Positions 1 through 11,642 of a stretch of DNA of 64,000 bases are shown here, piece by piece. A program made the position numbers and the translations under genes. Within the stretch, counting starts at the first letter, position 1; every line of letters starts with the position of its first letter. Location of the stretch: contig NZ_JACOFR010000022.1 of NCBI RefSeq assembly GCF_019455385.1, positions 62,001 through 126,000 on the forward strand, in the 5' to 3' direction. The stretch comes from Bradyrhizobium sp. BR 10289. Its GTDB lineage: Bacteria; Pseudomonadota; Alphaproteobacteria; Rhizobiales; Xanthobacteraceae. The notes beneath the pieces were generated by a model. The model was not told the origin of the DNA and ran no database searches. It was given only the letters and a program-made list of their open reading frames with translations.

Positions 1-862
1 CGTTGTCGAGCAGCTCGTCCTTGCTGAAGATGTTTTCGGGGTGGCCGTCGCAATCGGTCCAGGCCCAGAACTTTTCAAGAATCCAGGCCGCCTGCCCGCT
101 CGGCGAATCCGTCAGGCCATAGCCGAGCGTCTGCGGCCGCGTCGATTGCTGTTTTGAATAGCCGGAGTCGAGATCGACATAATGCTTCAGGCCGGCGAGC
201 GCGCGCTTCTCCTCCGCCGTCGGCTCGCCCTCGACTTTCGGCGCCGCGTTAAAGGCGAGCGTGATGTGGATGCCGGCGCAATGCTCCGCGTCCTGTGCGC
301 CGAGCGCGGTCGTCACCGCGGAGCCCCAGTCGCCGCCTTGCGCGCCGTAACGCGTGTAACCCAGCCGGTCCATCAGCTTCGCCCAGGTCGCAGCGATGCG
401 GTCGACGCCCCATCCGGTGGTCGCTGGCTTTGTCGAGAAACCAAAGCCCGGCAGCGAGGGACAGATCACGTGGAAGGCATCGGCGGGACTGCCGCCATGC
501 GCGGCGGGATCGGTCAGCGGCGCGATCACTTTCTGGAATTCGACGATCGATCCGGGCCAGCCATGGGTGATGATCAGCGGCAGTGCGTCGGGCTCCTTCG
601 AGCGCGCATGAATGAAGTGGATGTCGAGCCCGTCGATCCCGGTGGTGAACTGGTCGAAGCGGTTGAGCTTGGCTTCACGGGCACGCCAGTCATAGCCATT
701 CGCCCAGTAGGAACATATCTCCTGAATCCATTTCAGCGGCGCGCCCTGGCTCCAGTCGTCGACCAGCTCCGCGTCCGGCCAGCGCGTGCGAGCGAGGCGA
801 GACTTCAGGTCGGAGAGGATGTCGTCGCTGATGGCGATGCGAAACGGTTTGATGGGACTCAT
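1..862 (-). CDS. Epoxide hydrolase, EHN-domain type (3' end lies outside the window)
   Basis: Alpha/beta-hydrolase-fold epoxide hydrolase that would open epoxides to vicinal diols through an aspartyl ester intermediate. Reading the minus strand from the ATG at 860-862 gives MSPIKPFRIAISDDIL. An N-terminal EHN-like segment (about residues 1-95) is followed by the oxyanion motif HGWPGS (100-105). The nucleophile elbow GGDWGS comes later; its Asp is the expected nucleophile, which separates this family from Ser hydrolases. The frame is open to base 1 and the last readable residues include DCDGHPENIFSKDELL, typical of the C-terminal part of the family. The His of the triad lies outside the window. 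Substrate unknown. Confidence 0.88.
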   Translation of the reverse strand, partial: MSPIKPFRIAISDDILSDLKSRLARTRWPDAELVDDWSQGAPLKWIQEICSYWANGYDWRAREAKLNRFDQFTTGIDGLDIHFIHARSKEPDALPLIITHGWPGSIVEFQKVIAPLTDPAAHGGSPADAFHVICPSLPGFGFSTKPATTGWGVDRIAATWAKLMDRLGYTRYGAQGGDWGSAVTTALGAQDAEHCAGIHITLAFNAAPKVEGEPTAEEKRALAGLKHYVDLDSGYSKQQSTRPQTLGYGLTDSPSGQAAWILEKFWAWTDCDGHPENIFSKDELLDN

Positions 863-886
863 TGGCGGCCTCCCCATTTTTTTGTT

Positions 887-990
887 GTCATTCCGGGGCG
901 CGCCTCTTGGCGCGAGCCCGGAATCCATTTCACAATAGAGCCGGAGGCACGATGGATTCCGGGCTCGTGCTCCGCACGCCCCGGAATGAC
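887..990. repeat. Palindromic intergenic repeat (GTCATTCCGGGGCG arms)
   Basis: Perfect 14-bp inverted arms GTCATTCCGGGGCG (887-900) and CGCCCCGGAATGAC (977-990). It fills the gap between the epoxide hydrolase start and the yqeY stop. A related element occurs at 31086-31127. It resembles the dispersed REP-like elements common in Bradyrhizobium. No protein is encoded. Confidence 0.75.
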
Positions 991-993
991 GGC

Positions 994-1449
994 CTAGCCC
1001 GTCAGCGCGGCCTTCACGAGGCCGGACGCCTTACCAAAATCCATCTGGCCGGCGTATTTCGCGCGCAGCATGGCGATCACCTTGCCCATGTCCTTCATGC
1101 CGGCAGCGCCAGTCTCGCCGATCGCATCCGCGATCGCCTTCTTCACTTCGTCCTCGGACATCTGCTTCGGCAGATACGCCGAGATGACCGCGATCTCCTC
1201 GCGCTCCTGCGCGGCGAGCTCGGCGCGGCCGCCCTTGTCGTAGAGCTCGACCGATTCCTGGCGCTGCTTGATCATCTTCTGCAGCACGGCGAGCAGGTCG
1301 GCATCGGTCAGCGGCGGCTTGCCCTGCCCGCGCGCGTCGATGTCGGCGTTCTTGATGGTCGAGTTGACCATGCGCAGCGTGGACAGCTTGCGCTCGTCCT
1401 TGGCCTTCATGGCCTCCTTGACTGCATTGTTGATGTCGTCGCGCAGCAT
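994..1449 (-). CDS. GatB/YqeY domain-containing protein
   Basis: A 151-residue stand-alone YqeY protein. It begins MLRDDINNAVKEAMKAKDE and contains the family segments LSTLRMVNSTIKNADID and ISAYLPKQMSEDEV. The GatB/YqeY domain resembles the tRNA-interacting C-terminal part of the amidotransferase subunit GatB, but the role of free YqeY is unsettled, so no reaction is assigned. Length and sequence are those of an intact family member. In many alphaproteobacteria yqeY lies near carA, and carA is found here about 0.9 kb away on the other strand. Confidence 0.9.
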   Translation of the reverse strand: MLRDDINNAVKEAMKAKDERKLSTLRMVNSTIKNADIDARGQGKPPLTDADLLAVLQKMIKQRQESVELYDKGGRAELAAQEREEIAVISAYLPKQMSEDEVKKAIADAIGETGAAGMKDMGKVIAMLRAKYAGQMDFGKASGLVKAALTG

Positions 1450-1509
1450 GGTCGTGATCCCCTGGAATATCCGCTGACTGATCTAGGCCGTTCGCGGCCG
1501 CCGCACAAC

Positions 1510-2211
1510 CTAGCTCTCGAGCCATTCGACCAGCGCCCGCGCCGTCGCCTCGGGCTGTTCCGGTTGCGGCAGATGTCCGCAGCGCTCGAGGACCACCAGC
1601 TTCGCGCCGGCAATGCCTTCCGCCATCTCCTTCGAGAAGGCGTTCGGAATGGTGTTGTCCTGATCGCCGGTTAGCACCAGCGTCGGACATTTGATCGTCG
1701 CCAGCGTGGGCCGCGAATCCACCCGCGCGATGATCGCGGCCTGCTGCCGCAGATATCCCTCAACGCCGACGTCCTCATCCTGCGCATGCACGAGCTTGAG
1801 AATATCGGCATCCCCGCGCCGCGAGGGATGCACGAGTTCCGGAAAACTCTCTTCACGGATGGCGCGGAGCTCGCCGCGCCTGGCCCGCTCCATCAATCCG
1901 CGGCGGCGCGCGGTCGCCTCCGGCGTATCGGGCCGGGCCTGGGTGTTGATCAGCGCGAGCCTCTCCACCCGCTCGGGCGCTTGGCGCATGATCTCGAGCG
2001 CGATGTAGCCGCCCATGGAATGGCCGGCGAGCGCGAACCGCGGCGGCGCCTCGCGCAGCACGCGGGCAGCGATATCAGCCATGCTGTCATCCCGGATATG
2101 GTTGGCCACCATCACCGGACCGCACCGCCACAGCGCCGGGATAACGGGGGCATAGATCCGGGCCGAGGACGCCAGCCCCGGAACCAGCAAAATCGGGGTG
2201 GTCTGGTCCAT
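1510..2211 (-). CDS. Alpha/beta hydrolase, small soluble type
   Basis: Predicted serine hydrolase of 233 residues. The start chosen is the ATG at 2209-2211 (MDQTTPILLVPGLASSARIY); the frame is open further upstream but that extension has no family-like sequence. The nucleophile elbow is GHSMGG with Ser65. TGDQDNTIP carries the likely acid and ERCGHLPQPEQP the catalytic His. HPG-like motif LVPGLAS begins the fold. No signal peptide, so cytoplasmic. The substrate cannot be deduced. It is transcribed away from carA. Confidence 0.87.
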   Translation of the reverse strand: MDQTTPILLVPGLASSARIYAPVIPALWRCGPVMVANHIRDDSMADIAARVLREAPPRFALAGHSMGGYIALEIMRQAPERVERLALINTQARPDTPEATARRRGLMERARRGELRAIREESFPELVHPSRRGDADILKLVHAQDEDVGVEGYLRQQAAIIARVDSRPTLATIKCPTLVLTGDQDNTIPNAFSKEMAEGIAGAKLVVLERCGHLPQPEQPEATARALVEWLES

Positions 2212-2357
2212 TATTGCCTCGCAAGCCCGGGAAATTGCCGGAAATTGTGCGGCCGAGCTTAAGTGCTGGAGACGGGCTGTCAAATATGCAAAAACGCATG
2301 TGAATCGGCCACTTCCCGCTTTGACGGGGGCACTCGGCAGGCTTATGAAGCGGGCTC

Positions 2358-3548
2358 ATGACACAATATGACAACGATCCCGCCTGGCCGGACCATAAAC
2401 CGACCGCGCTCCTCGTGCTTGCCGATGGCACGGTGCTCGAAGGCTTTGGTCTCGGTGCCGAAGGCCACGCCGTCGGCGAGGTCTGCTTCAACACCGCGAT
2501 GACCGGCTATGAAGAGATCCTCACCGATCCCTCCTATGCCGGCCAGCTCATCACCTTCACCTTCCCGCATATCGGCAATGTCGGTACCAACGAGGAAGAC
2601 ATCGAGACGGTGAACATGGCCGCGACGCCGGGCGCGCGCGGCGTGATCCTGCGCACCGCCATCACCGATCCCTCGAACTACCGCGCCACCAAGCATCTCG
2701 ACGCCTGGCTGAAGGCACGCGGCATCATCGGCCTCTCCGGCATCGACACCCGTGCGCTGACCGCGCTGATCCGCAGCAAGGGCATGCCCAACGCCGTGAT
2801 CGCGCATGCCAGGAACGGCGAGTTCGACCTGCATGGCCTGAAGGAAGAAGCGCGCGAATGGCCCGGCCTCGAGGGCATGGACCTCGTGCCGATGGTCACC
2901 AGCGGCCAGCGCTTCACCTGGGACGAGACGCCCTGGCTGTGGGACAAGGGTTTTGGCCACCAGGACAAGACCGAGTTCAACGTCGTCGCCATCGACTACG
3001 GCATCAAGCGCAACATTCTGCGCCTGCTCGCCGGCGTCGGCTGCAAGGTGACGGTGGTGCCGGCGACGACCTCGTCCGAAGACATCCTGGCGATGAAGCC
3101 GGACGGCGTGTTCCTCTCGAACGGTCCGGGCGATCCGGCCGCGACCGGCAAATACGCCGTGCCCGTGATCCAGGACGTCATCAAATCGGGCACGCCGACC
3201 TTCGGCATTTGCCTCGGCCACCAGATGCTCGGCCTCGCCGTCGGCGCGAAGACCAAGAAAATGCATCAGGGCCATCACGGCGCCAATCATCCGGTGAAGG
3301 ACGAGACCACGGGCAAGGTCGAGATCACCTCGATGAACCACGGCTTTGCGGTGGACGAGACCACGCTGCCGAAGGGCGCGACGCAGACCCACATCTCGCT
3401 GTTCGACGGATCCAATTGCGGCATCCAGCTCGACGGCAAACCGGTGTTCTCGGTGCAGTACCATCCCGAGGCTTCGCCCGGTCCACGCGACTCGCACTAT
3501 CTGTTCCAGCGCTTCGCCGATTTGATGCGGCAGAAGAAGAGCGCGTAA
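2358..3548 (+). CDS. carA: Carbamoyl-phosphate synthase small (glutaminase) chain
   Basis: Hydrolyses glutamine and delivers ammonia to CarB for carbamoyl phosphate synthesis, feeding arginine and pyrimidine pathways. The 396-residue length is normal. The N-terminal CarA domain (about 15-150) carries FNTAMTGYEEILTDPSY. The class I amidotransferase domain (about 205-390) has the nucleophile Cys285 in GICLGHQ and the His369/Glu371 pair in QYHPEASPGP. carB is not adjacent: it starts at 7971, 4.4 kb downstream on the same strand, so the two subunits are probably transcribed separately. Confidence 0.98.
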   Translation: MTQYDNDPAWPDHKPTALLVLADGTVLEGFGLGAEGHAVGEVCFNTAMTGYEEILTDPSYAGQLITFTFPHIGNVGTNEEDIETVNMAATPGARGVILRTAITDPSNYRATKHLDAWLKARGIIGLSGIDTRALTALIRSKGMPNAVIAHARNGEFDLHGLKEEAREWPGLEGMDLVPMVTSGQRFTWDETPWLWDKGFGHQDKTEFNVVAIDYGIKRNILRLLAGVGCKVTVVPATTSSEDILAMKPDGVFLSNGPGDPAATGKYAVPVIQDVIKSGTPTFGICLGHQMLGLAVGAKTKKMHQGHHGANHPVKDETTGKVEITSMNHGFAVDETTLPKGATQTHISLFDGSNCGIQLDGKPVFSVQYHPEASPGPRDSHYLFQRFADLMRQKKSA

Positions 3549-3585
3549 GGCCAAGACGCCGGCGGAGGAGTCCGCCGGCTATGCG

Positions 3586-3801
3586 TCACGGACGCATGAA
3601 CATGAAGTCCGTGTCGGGGTCGCAGTTCTCGGCGATGAAACGCAGCTCCGCCTGGATGTCGGCGACCGACCGCGTTTCCAGATATTTCGAGATCACAAGA
3701 TTGAGCAAGGCGCGACAGACGGCTTCGTGACCGAGGCCGGTCGTCTCCGCCTCGTCAACTGCCGCGGAAAAATGACGCTGTGCAACATCGGATGCGTACA
3801 T
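3586..3801 (-). CDS. Small conserved-looking hypothetical protein (71 aa)
   Basis: No family recognised. The 71-residue product starts MYASDVAQRHFSAAVDEAE, is acidic, and looks mostly helical, with no signal peptide or membrane segment. A good Shine-Dalgarno (GGAAGGAA) sits just upstream of the ATG at 3799-3801, which supports translation. It converges on carA with a 37-bp gap and is divergent from the cupin gene. Function unknown. Confidence 0.65.
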   Translation of the reverse strand: MYASDVAQRHFSAAVDEAETTGLGHEAVCRALLNLVISKYLETRSVADIQAELRFIAENCDPDTDFMFMRP

Positions 3802-3948
3802 GGCGTTCCTTCCCTTTGCCCTGAAAATTGCGTGCCCGTGAACCGCCGGCTACGCCTTGATCTCCGTCAAACCGCGGTATGGACTGGCGTCGGGAACAAG
3901 GGCGCCGTTGCTGTCTTGAATCCTGGTCAATTGCTGCCGGAGCCCGCC

Positions 3949-4470
3949 ATGTCCGTCGTTCGCGACAATGCCGAGCCGCTCGCCATCGTGTTCGAGGATG
4001 ACGGGCTCGTGCCGAACAACATCCTCCCCTTCCTGGTCTACCAGGCCGCAGTGAAGCTCGATCCCGGGCATCCCGAAGAGACGATCGAAAACCTGTTCGA
4101 GGCGAACGGCTGGGGCGGCACCTGGCGCAATGGCATCTTCGACTATCTACACTACCACGCGACGGTGCATGAGGTGCTTGGCGTCGCGCGCGGCAGCGCG
4201 CGCGTCCGCTTCGGCGGCGATCACGGCCGGGAGCTCGAGATCAAGGCCGGCGATGTCGCGATCCTCCCCGCAGGGACGGGGCACCAGTGCATCAAGGCAA
4301 GCGATGATTTCTGCGTGATCGGCGCCTATCCGCCGGGCGCGAAGATGGAGATCACGCGGGCGACGGCGGAGAACCACGCCAAGGCGCTGAAGACGATTCC
4401 GAAAGTTGCGATGCCGCCGGCCGATCCGGTGACGGGCAAGGATGGGGCGTTGATGCGGCTGTGGCGGTAG
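3949..4470 (+). CDS. Cupin-domain protein (YjlB-like)
   Basis: A 173-residue single-domain cupin. The start at 3949 (MSVVRDNAEPLAIVF) follows a GGAG ribosome-binding site; a longer frame would overlap the 71-aa gene on the other strand and is not family-like. Cupin motif 1 is visible around YHATVHEVLGVARG, with the usual metal-ligand His and Glu, and motif 2 around DVAILPAGTGHQCI. The surrounding segments, such as NGWGGTWRNGIFDYLHYH, fit the YjlB subgroup. It probably binds a metal or a small ligand in the cytoplasm. Reaction unknown. Confidence 0.85.
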   Translation: MSVVRDNAEPLAIVFEDDGLVPNNILPFLVYQAAVKLDPGHPEETIENLFEANGWGGTWRNGIFDYLHYHATVHEVLGVARGSARVRFGGDHGRELEIKAGDVAILPAGTGHQCIKASDDFCVIGAYPPGAKMEITRATAENHAKALKTIPKVAMPPADPVTGKDGALMRLWR

Positions 4471-4486
4471 CGACAAGCACGGTGCA

Positions 4487-4580
4487 GTAGGGTGGGCAAA
4501 GGCGCGCACTTGCGCGCTGTGCCCACCAAACCTATCGGCAACATGCAGTTCGTGGGCACGCTCCGCTTTGCCCACCCTAC
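4487..4580. repeat. Palindromic repeat (GTAGGGTGGGCAAAG arms)
   Basis: Perfect 15-bp inverted arms GTAGGGTGGGCAAAG (4487-4501) and CTTTGCCCACCCTAC (4566-4580), with a shorter internal inverted repeat based on GTGGGCAC. It fills the gap between the convergent cupin and dps genes. It is probably a dispersed repeat, and as RNA it would fold strongly and could end transcription from both sides. Confidence 0.75.
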
Positions 4581-4592
4581 GGCAGCTCGGCC

Positions 4593-5117
4593 TTACGCCT
4601 CGTTGCCGCCCTCCTGCCGTGTCGCCTCGAACAGGAACCACGTCCGCCGCTCGGTCTCGTCGATGAAGTTTTCCAAGATGCTGGCGCTGGCGACGTCGCC
4701 GGCATCGTCGCAGACGTCGTGCGCCTTGCGCATCGCGGCCGCGACGTGCTTGTTGTCCTGCATCAGCTCGCGCAACATCTCGCGCGGCGGGACGTAGTCC
4801 TCGTCGTTGTCCTTGATGGTCTGGAGCTTGGCGACCTGGCCGATCGACTTCAGCGTGGTGCCGCCGATCTTGCGCACGCGCTCGGCGAGCTGGTCGGTGG
4901 TGGCGAAAATCTGGTCGGACTGCTCGTCGAGCAGCAGATGATAATCGCGAAAGTGCCGGCCGCTGATATGCCAGTGGAAATTCTTGGTCTTCAGGTACAG
5001 CGCGAACGCGTCGGCCAGAAGCACGTTGAGCGCCTCCGAAACCTTTTTGGTCGCCTGGGGCGACAGATCGGTGGGGGTGTCGAGCTCGGGCGAGACCTTG
5101 CTGGGGGCTTTGCTCAC
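4593..5117 (-). CDS. dps: Dps-family DNA-protection / ferritin-like protein
   Basis: Dodecameric mini-ferritin that oxidises and stores iron using peroxide and can bind DNA in stationary phase. The start chosen is the GTG at 5115-5117 (VSKAPSKVSPELD), because AGGAAGG lies just upstream and the longer frame adds an Arg-rich, non-family N-terminus. This gives 174 residues. The Dps signature is clear: KNFHWHISG with His48, then HLLLDEQ with His60 and Asp64, and AERVRKIGG. The Lys-rich N-terminal tail may contact DNA. It stands alone here. Confidence 0.93.
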   Translation of the reverse strand: MSKAPSKVSPELDTPTDLSPQATKKVSEALNVLLADAFALYLKTKNFHWHISGRHFRDYHLLLDEQSDQIFATTDQLAERVRKIGGTTLKSIGQVAKLQTIKDNDEDYVPPREMLRELMQDNKHVAAAMRKAHDVCDDAGDVASASILENFIDETERRTWFLFEATRQEGGNEA

Positions 5118-5221
5118 GGTAAACCTTCCTGTTAGGACGCGGACATTGACGGCGCGCCGTCGCACCCCTAACGCAAGGCGGGCAGCGCGGTTCCGAGATA
5201 GGAACCCCCGGGCGGGATATC

Positions 5222-5923
5222 ATGGAAGACTGGATCGATTATTACGACTCCACGCATACGATCTATGTCAGCAAGCTGCATCGCGACTTGCACTTCCAGA
5301 TCATCGCGCGGGACATCATCGGCTACATCTCCTCGCCGGAGGCGACAGTGCTCGACTATGCCTGCGGCGAGGCGCTGTCGGCGAACCAGGTCGCGGCCGC
5401 ATGCGGCAAGCTGATCCTGGCCGAACCGGCGCCGGGGGTGCGCGGCCGGCTGATCGCGCGGTTTGCGCCGAACACGAAAATCCGCGTCCGCTCGCTCGAC
5501 GACGTCCGCAAGATGCAGGACCAGTCGATCGACCTCGTCGTGATGAACTCGGTCGCGCAATACATGACGCCCGAGGAGCTCGATGCTGCGCTCGTCAATA
5601 TCCGCCGCATCCTGACGCCGTCAGGCAAGCTGGTGCTCGGCGATATCCTGCAGCCCAATGTCGGCATGGTCAGGGACGTAATGGCGCTGCTCGGCTTCGG
5701 CCTGCGTCACGGCTTCCTGAAGGATGCGCTGATCGGACTGATCAGCACCGCGCTGTCGGATTACCGTCACTTGCGCTCGCGGATCGGGCTGCAGCGCTAC
5801 AGCGAGGACGAGATCACCGCGAAGCTGAAGGCGGCCGGCTTTGCGTCCCAGCGCGCCCACACCAATATCGGCCATAATCGCTGGCGCATGACCTTCATCG
5901 CGCGGCCGCCCCTCGTCCGTTAA
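5222..5923 (+). CDS. Class I SAM-dependent methyltransferase
   Basis: A 233-residue methyltransferase. Motif I is VLDYACGEALSANQ at about residues 43-56, the acidic residue after beta-2 is in ILAEPAP, and QSIDLVVMNSVAQYM is the motif II region. A C-terminal stretch with RYSEDEITAKLKAAGF resembles Methyltransf_11/12 proteins. Substrate unknown. It is divergent from dps with about 100 bp between the starts, and a tRNA-like gene follows it. Confidence 0.85.
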   Translation: MEDWIDYYDSTHTIYVSKLHRDLHFQIIARDIIGYISSPEATVLDYACGEALSANQVAAACGKLILAEPAPGVRGRLIARFAPNTKIRVRSLDDVRKMQDQSIDLVVMNSVAQYMTPEELDAALVNIRRILTPSGKLVLGDILQPNVGMVRDVMALLGFGLRHGFLKDALIGLISTALSDYRHLRSRIGLQRYSEDEITAKLKAAGFASQRAHTNIGHNRWRMTFIARPPLVR

Positions 5924-5977
5924 GCATAACGACCACCTGAGGTGGCTTGTCGCACCTCGATCGGACATGATCCGCGC

Positions 5978-6053
5978 GGCCCGGTGGCGGAAGCGTCTAC
6001 GCGAGAACGGTGCATCGTTCTTCATCCTGGTTCAAATCCAGGCCGGGTCTCCA
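5978..6053 (+). tRNA. Atypical tRNA, Cys-like (GCA) with an enlarged anticodon loop
   Basis: A 76-base cloverleaf can be drawn. The acceptor stem is GGCCCGG/CCGGGTC, followed by U73 and an encoded CCA. The D stem is GCG/CGC. The T arm CCTGG-TTCAAAT-CCAGG is canonical. The anticodon stem AGAAC/GTTCT leaves an 8-base loop GGTGCATC, or 6 bases if the inner G-C pair forms. U33-like T followed by GCA and the U73 discriminator fit tRNA-Cys. The D loop lacks the usual GG pair. It is either a divergent functional tRNA, a frameshift-type tRNA or a decaying copy. Confidence 0.55.
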
Positions 6054-6113
6054 CGCTTCGCCCCTTCGGGGCTACGCGTGGCGCGGCCACGCTAGACCCG
6101 AAGGGGCGAAGCG
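6054..6113. repeat. Palindrome abutting the tRNA-like gene
   Basis: Perfect 17-bp arms CGCTTCGCCCCTTCGGG (6054-6070) and CCCGAAGGGGCGAAGCG (6097-6113), beginning at the base after the tRNA CCA. It could act as a processing or termination hairpin for the tRNA, or be a repeat that inserted at the tRNA end. Confidence 0.75.
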
Positions 6114-6166
6114 TGTCCGGCGTAGCTGGAGCGAAGCGAAAGCGAAGACGGACTGGATCCGCAAAA

Positions 6167-6538
6167 TCACTCCGCCTTCACCACTTCACACTCCGCAACC
6201 AGCTGCAGCCTGTCCGCGTCCCTCGCAGCCGAGCTGATCACCGCATCGAGCAGGCCCGGAAACCGCGCATCCAGATCCTCACGACGCAGCCGCATGAAGC
6301 GGTTGGTGCCGGCGACACGCGTCAGCATCAGGCCGCATTCGCGCAGCTTGGCGAAGTGATAGGTCAGGTTCGACTTGCCGCTGAGGCCATTGAAGTCGCC
6401 GCAGCAGAGCTCGCTGCTGACACGTTCCTGCTGGGCCAGCTGATACACGATCGCGAGCCGGATCGGATCGCTCAGGCAATCCAGAACCATCGGCAGCTCG
6501 ATCTGCTCGCGGGTGGGGTGGTGGGGTGTGCGGCTCAT
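6167..6538 (-). CDS. ArsR-family HTH transcriptional regulator
   Basis: A 123-residue winged-helix repressor. After PMVLDCLSDPIRLAIVYQL, the recognition region is SGKSNLTYHFAKLRECGL (about residues 53-70), typical of ArsR proteins. Two adjacent cysteines (Cys45-Cys46, SSELCCGDF) sit just before the recognition helix and could sense a thiol-reactive signal, though this is inference. It is divergent from the MFS gene at 6652. Two identical-architecture dyads lie between the two starts, so it probably represses both genes. Confidence 0.9.
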   Translation of the reverse strand: MSRTPHHPTREQIELPMVLDCLSDPIRLAIVYQLAQQERVSSELCCGDFNGLSGKSNLTYHFAKLRECGLMLTRVAGTNRFMRLRREDLDARFPGLLDAVISSAARDADRLQLVAECEVVKAE

Positions 6539-6569
6539 GACCTCGGAATCATAGCGAAGCGGCCGTAAT

Positions 6570-6587
6570 GTTCAATAGTTCTTGAAC
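6570..6587. promoter_or_regulatory. Putative ArsR operator 1
   Basis: GTTCAA-N6-TTGAAC dyad, 18 bp. It lies 32 bp upstream of the ArsR start and matches the second dyad at 6618-6635. The two centres are 48 bp apart. Confidence 0.6.
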
Positions 6588-6617
6588 CAATTGACTCCTC
6601 ACCCCTCGCATTCAATA

Positions 6618-6635
6618 GTTCAATAAACGTTGAAC
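6618..6635. promoter_or_regulatory. Putative ArsR operator 2
   Basis: GTTCAA-N6-TTGAAC dyad, 18 bp, ending 16 bp before the MFS start codon. It would block expression of the transporter if bound. Confidence 0.6.
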
Positions 6636-6651
6636 ATAGGGATTTGGTCCA

Positions 6652-7821
6652 ATGAGCGTGTTCTGGCTGGCCCTGGCGGCCTTTTCGATCGGCACCGAAG
6701 GCTTTGTCATCGCAGGGCTTTTGCCCGCGATCTCGACCGACCTGTCGATTTCCGTCTCAGCCGCCGGCCAATTGGTCACCGCCTACGCCCTCACCTACGC
6801 CGTGGGCTCCCCCATCCTGGCGGTGGCGCTCGACAACATCGACCGCCGCACCGTGCTGGCCTTGGCGCTGACCACCTTCATCGCCGGCAACCTCGCCGCC
6901 ATGGTGGCCTCCAACTACGCCCTGCTGCTGGCCTCGCGGATGCTGATGGCGCTGGGTTCCGGCCTGTGCATGCCGACGGCACTGGCGGTGTCCGTGGCGG
7001 TCGCCTCCCCTGAACGGCGCGGCCGCGCCGTGGCGCTGGTGACTTCGGGCCTCACGGTTGCGACCGTCATCGGCGTTCCCCTCGGCAATCTTGTGGGCAG
7101 CTGGCTCGGCTGGCGCGCCACCTTCGCGATGGTCGCAATGATCGGCGCCGTTGCGCTCGCCGGCCTCCTCCTCGGCCTGCCCCGCGGATTGCCGCGCAAC
7201 ACCGCCTCGCTCAGTGAGCGGCTGGCGGTGGCGCGTCACAGCAACGTGCTGATCGCGCTGATCATCACGGTTTTATGGGCCCTCGGCGGCTTCACCGTCT
7301 TCACCTATTTCGCGGTTCCGCTGCACGGGCTCGGCTTCGATGCCTCGCAGATCAGCCTGGCGCTGCTGGTGTTCGGCGGGGCGGCCGCGATCGGGAACAT
7401 GCTCGGCGGCGTTCTGGCCGACCGGCTGGGAACGATGACCACCGCTGCCCTCGGGCTTGCCGGCATGGCGAGCGCCCTGATCCTGCATTCGCTGGTGCTC
7501 AAATGGATGCCTGGACAGGCCCATTACGCCGTGCTGGGCGCGATCTTCCTCTGGGGCATCTCCGGCTGGGCGTTCTATCCGGCCCAGATCGCCAGCATCA
7601 TCCGGATCGAGCCGCAGGCCTCGATGATCGCGCTCTCGCTCAATGCCTCCTCGATGTATCTGGGCTTCGCCATCGGCGGGGCCGCAGGAGGCGCGGTGCT
7701 GGCGACCATGTCGCCAAACGACCTCGGCTGGATCGGTGGAGCGAGCGTTGCGGTCTCGCTTCTGGTGCACCTCGCCCGTGGCTGGCAGGCGCGGCCAAAA
7801 CCCGTCAAAATTGCCGGTTGA
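6652..7821 (+). CDS. MFS transporter, arabinose-efflux / drug-exporter type
   Basis: A 389-residue inner-membrane protein with about 12 hydrophobic segments. The first helix is FWLALAAFSIGTEGFVIAG. The A-motif-like loop and DRRTVLALAL after helix 2 mark the major facilitator fold. The subgroup is the AraJ/YdhP-like exporters (DHA1 class). The substrate is not predictable. Control by the divergent ArsR protein through the two dyads in the 113-bp intergenic gap is likely, which points to inducible efflux of a toxic compound. Confidence 0.88.
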   Translation: MSVFWLALAAFSIGTEGFVIAGLLPAISTDLSISVSAAGQLVTAYALTYAVGSPILAVALDNIDRRTVLALALTTFIAGNLAAMVASNYALLLASRMLMALGSGLCMPTALAVSVAVASPERRGRAVALVTSGLTVATVIGVPLGNLVGSWLGWRATFAMVAMIGAVALAGLLLGLPRGLPRNTASLSERLAVARHSNVLIALIITVLWALGGFTVFTYFAVPLHGLGFDASQISLALLVFGGAAAIGNMLGGVLADRLGTMTTAALGLAGMASALILHSLVLKWMPGQAHYAVLGAIFLWGISGWAFYPAQIASIIRIEPQASMIALSLNASSMYLGFAIGGAAGGAVLATMSPNDLGWIGGASVAVSLLVHLARGWQARPKPVKIAG

Positions 7822-7970
7822 TGGGCGTTTTTCGGGGTTTCGCCGCCCCGAAAACTGGTCTAAGACCCACCCGCGCGCGAGGGAAGACCCCGCGCTCTCG
7901 CACAAGGGGACGCGCGGCAAGCGCGCCCTTTTTTTGTGCCCAGATTCCACTTCGACTTCGGCGAGAGTTG

Positions 7971-11435
<3,465 letters not shown>

Positions 11436-11480
11436 TCGCTAGTGGCGGGCTGGCCCGCCGCTAAGTGATTGGCAATGAAG

Positions 11481-11524
11481 CCACAATGGCCGGAGGAACT
11501 GTCCGGCCATGTGGTTGTTCTGTT
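11481..11524 (+). terminator. Hairpin after carB
   Basis: CCACAATGGCCGGA pairs with TCCGGCCATGTGG with one bulge (11481-11514), followed by the U-rich tail TTGTTCTGTT. It probably ends the carB transcript, or shapes the greA leader. A shorter hairpin GGCGGG/CCCGCC precedes it at about 11444-11460. Confidence 0.5.
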
Positions 11525-11642
11525 CCGGCGCCAGACCCACATAACGCTCCGGCGGCGGCGTGTTCAGCCCCCGGATAGACGAATCAAGGTTACCGCGCCC
11601 TCCATTTGTCGTGGGGCGCGGGATCGAAGGACGAGAGAAGAG

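Noticed and set aside
7275..7970. N-terminal extension of carB by 232 codons
   Set aside because: Overlaps the MFS gene in another phase. CarB homology begins at the ATG at 7971.
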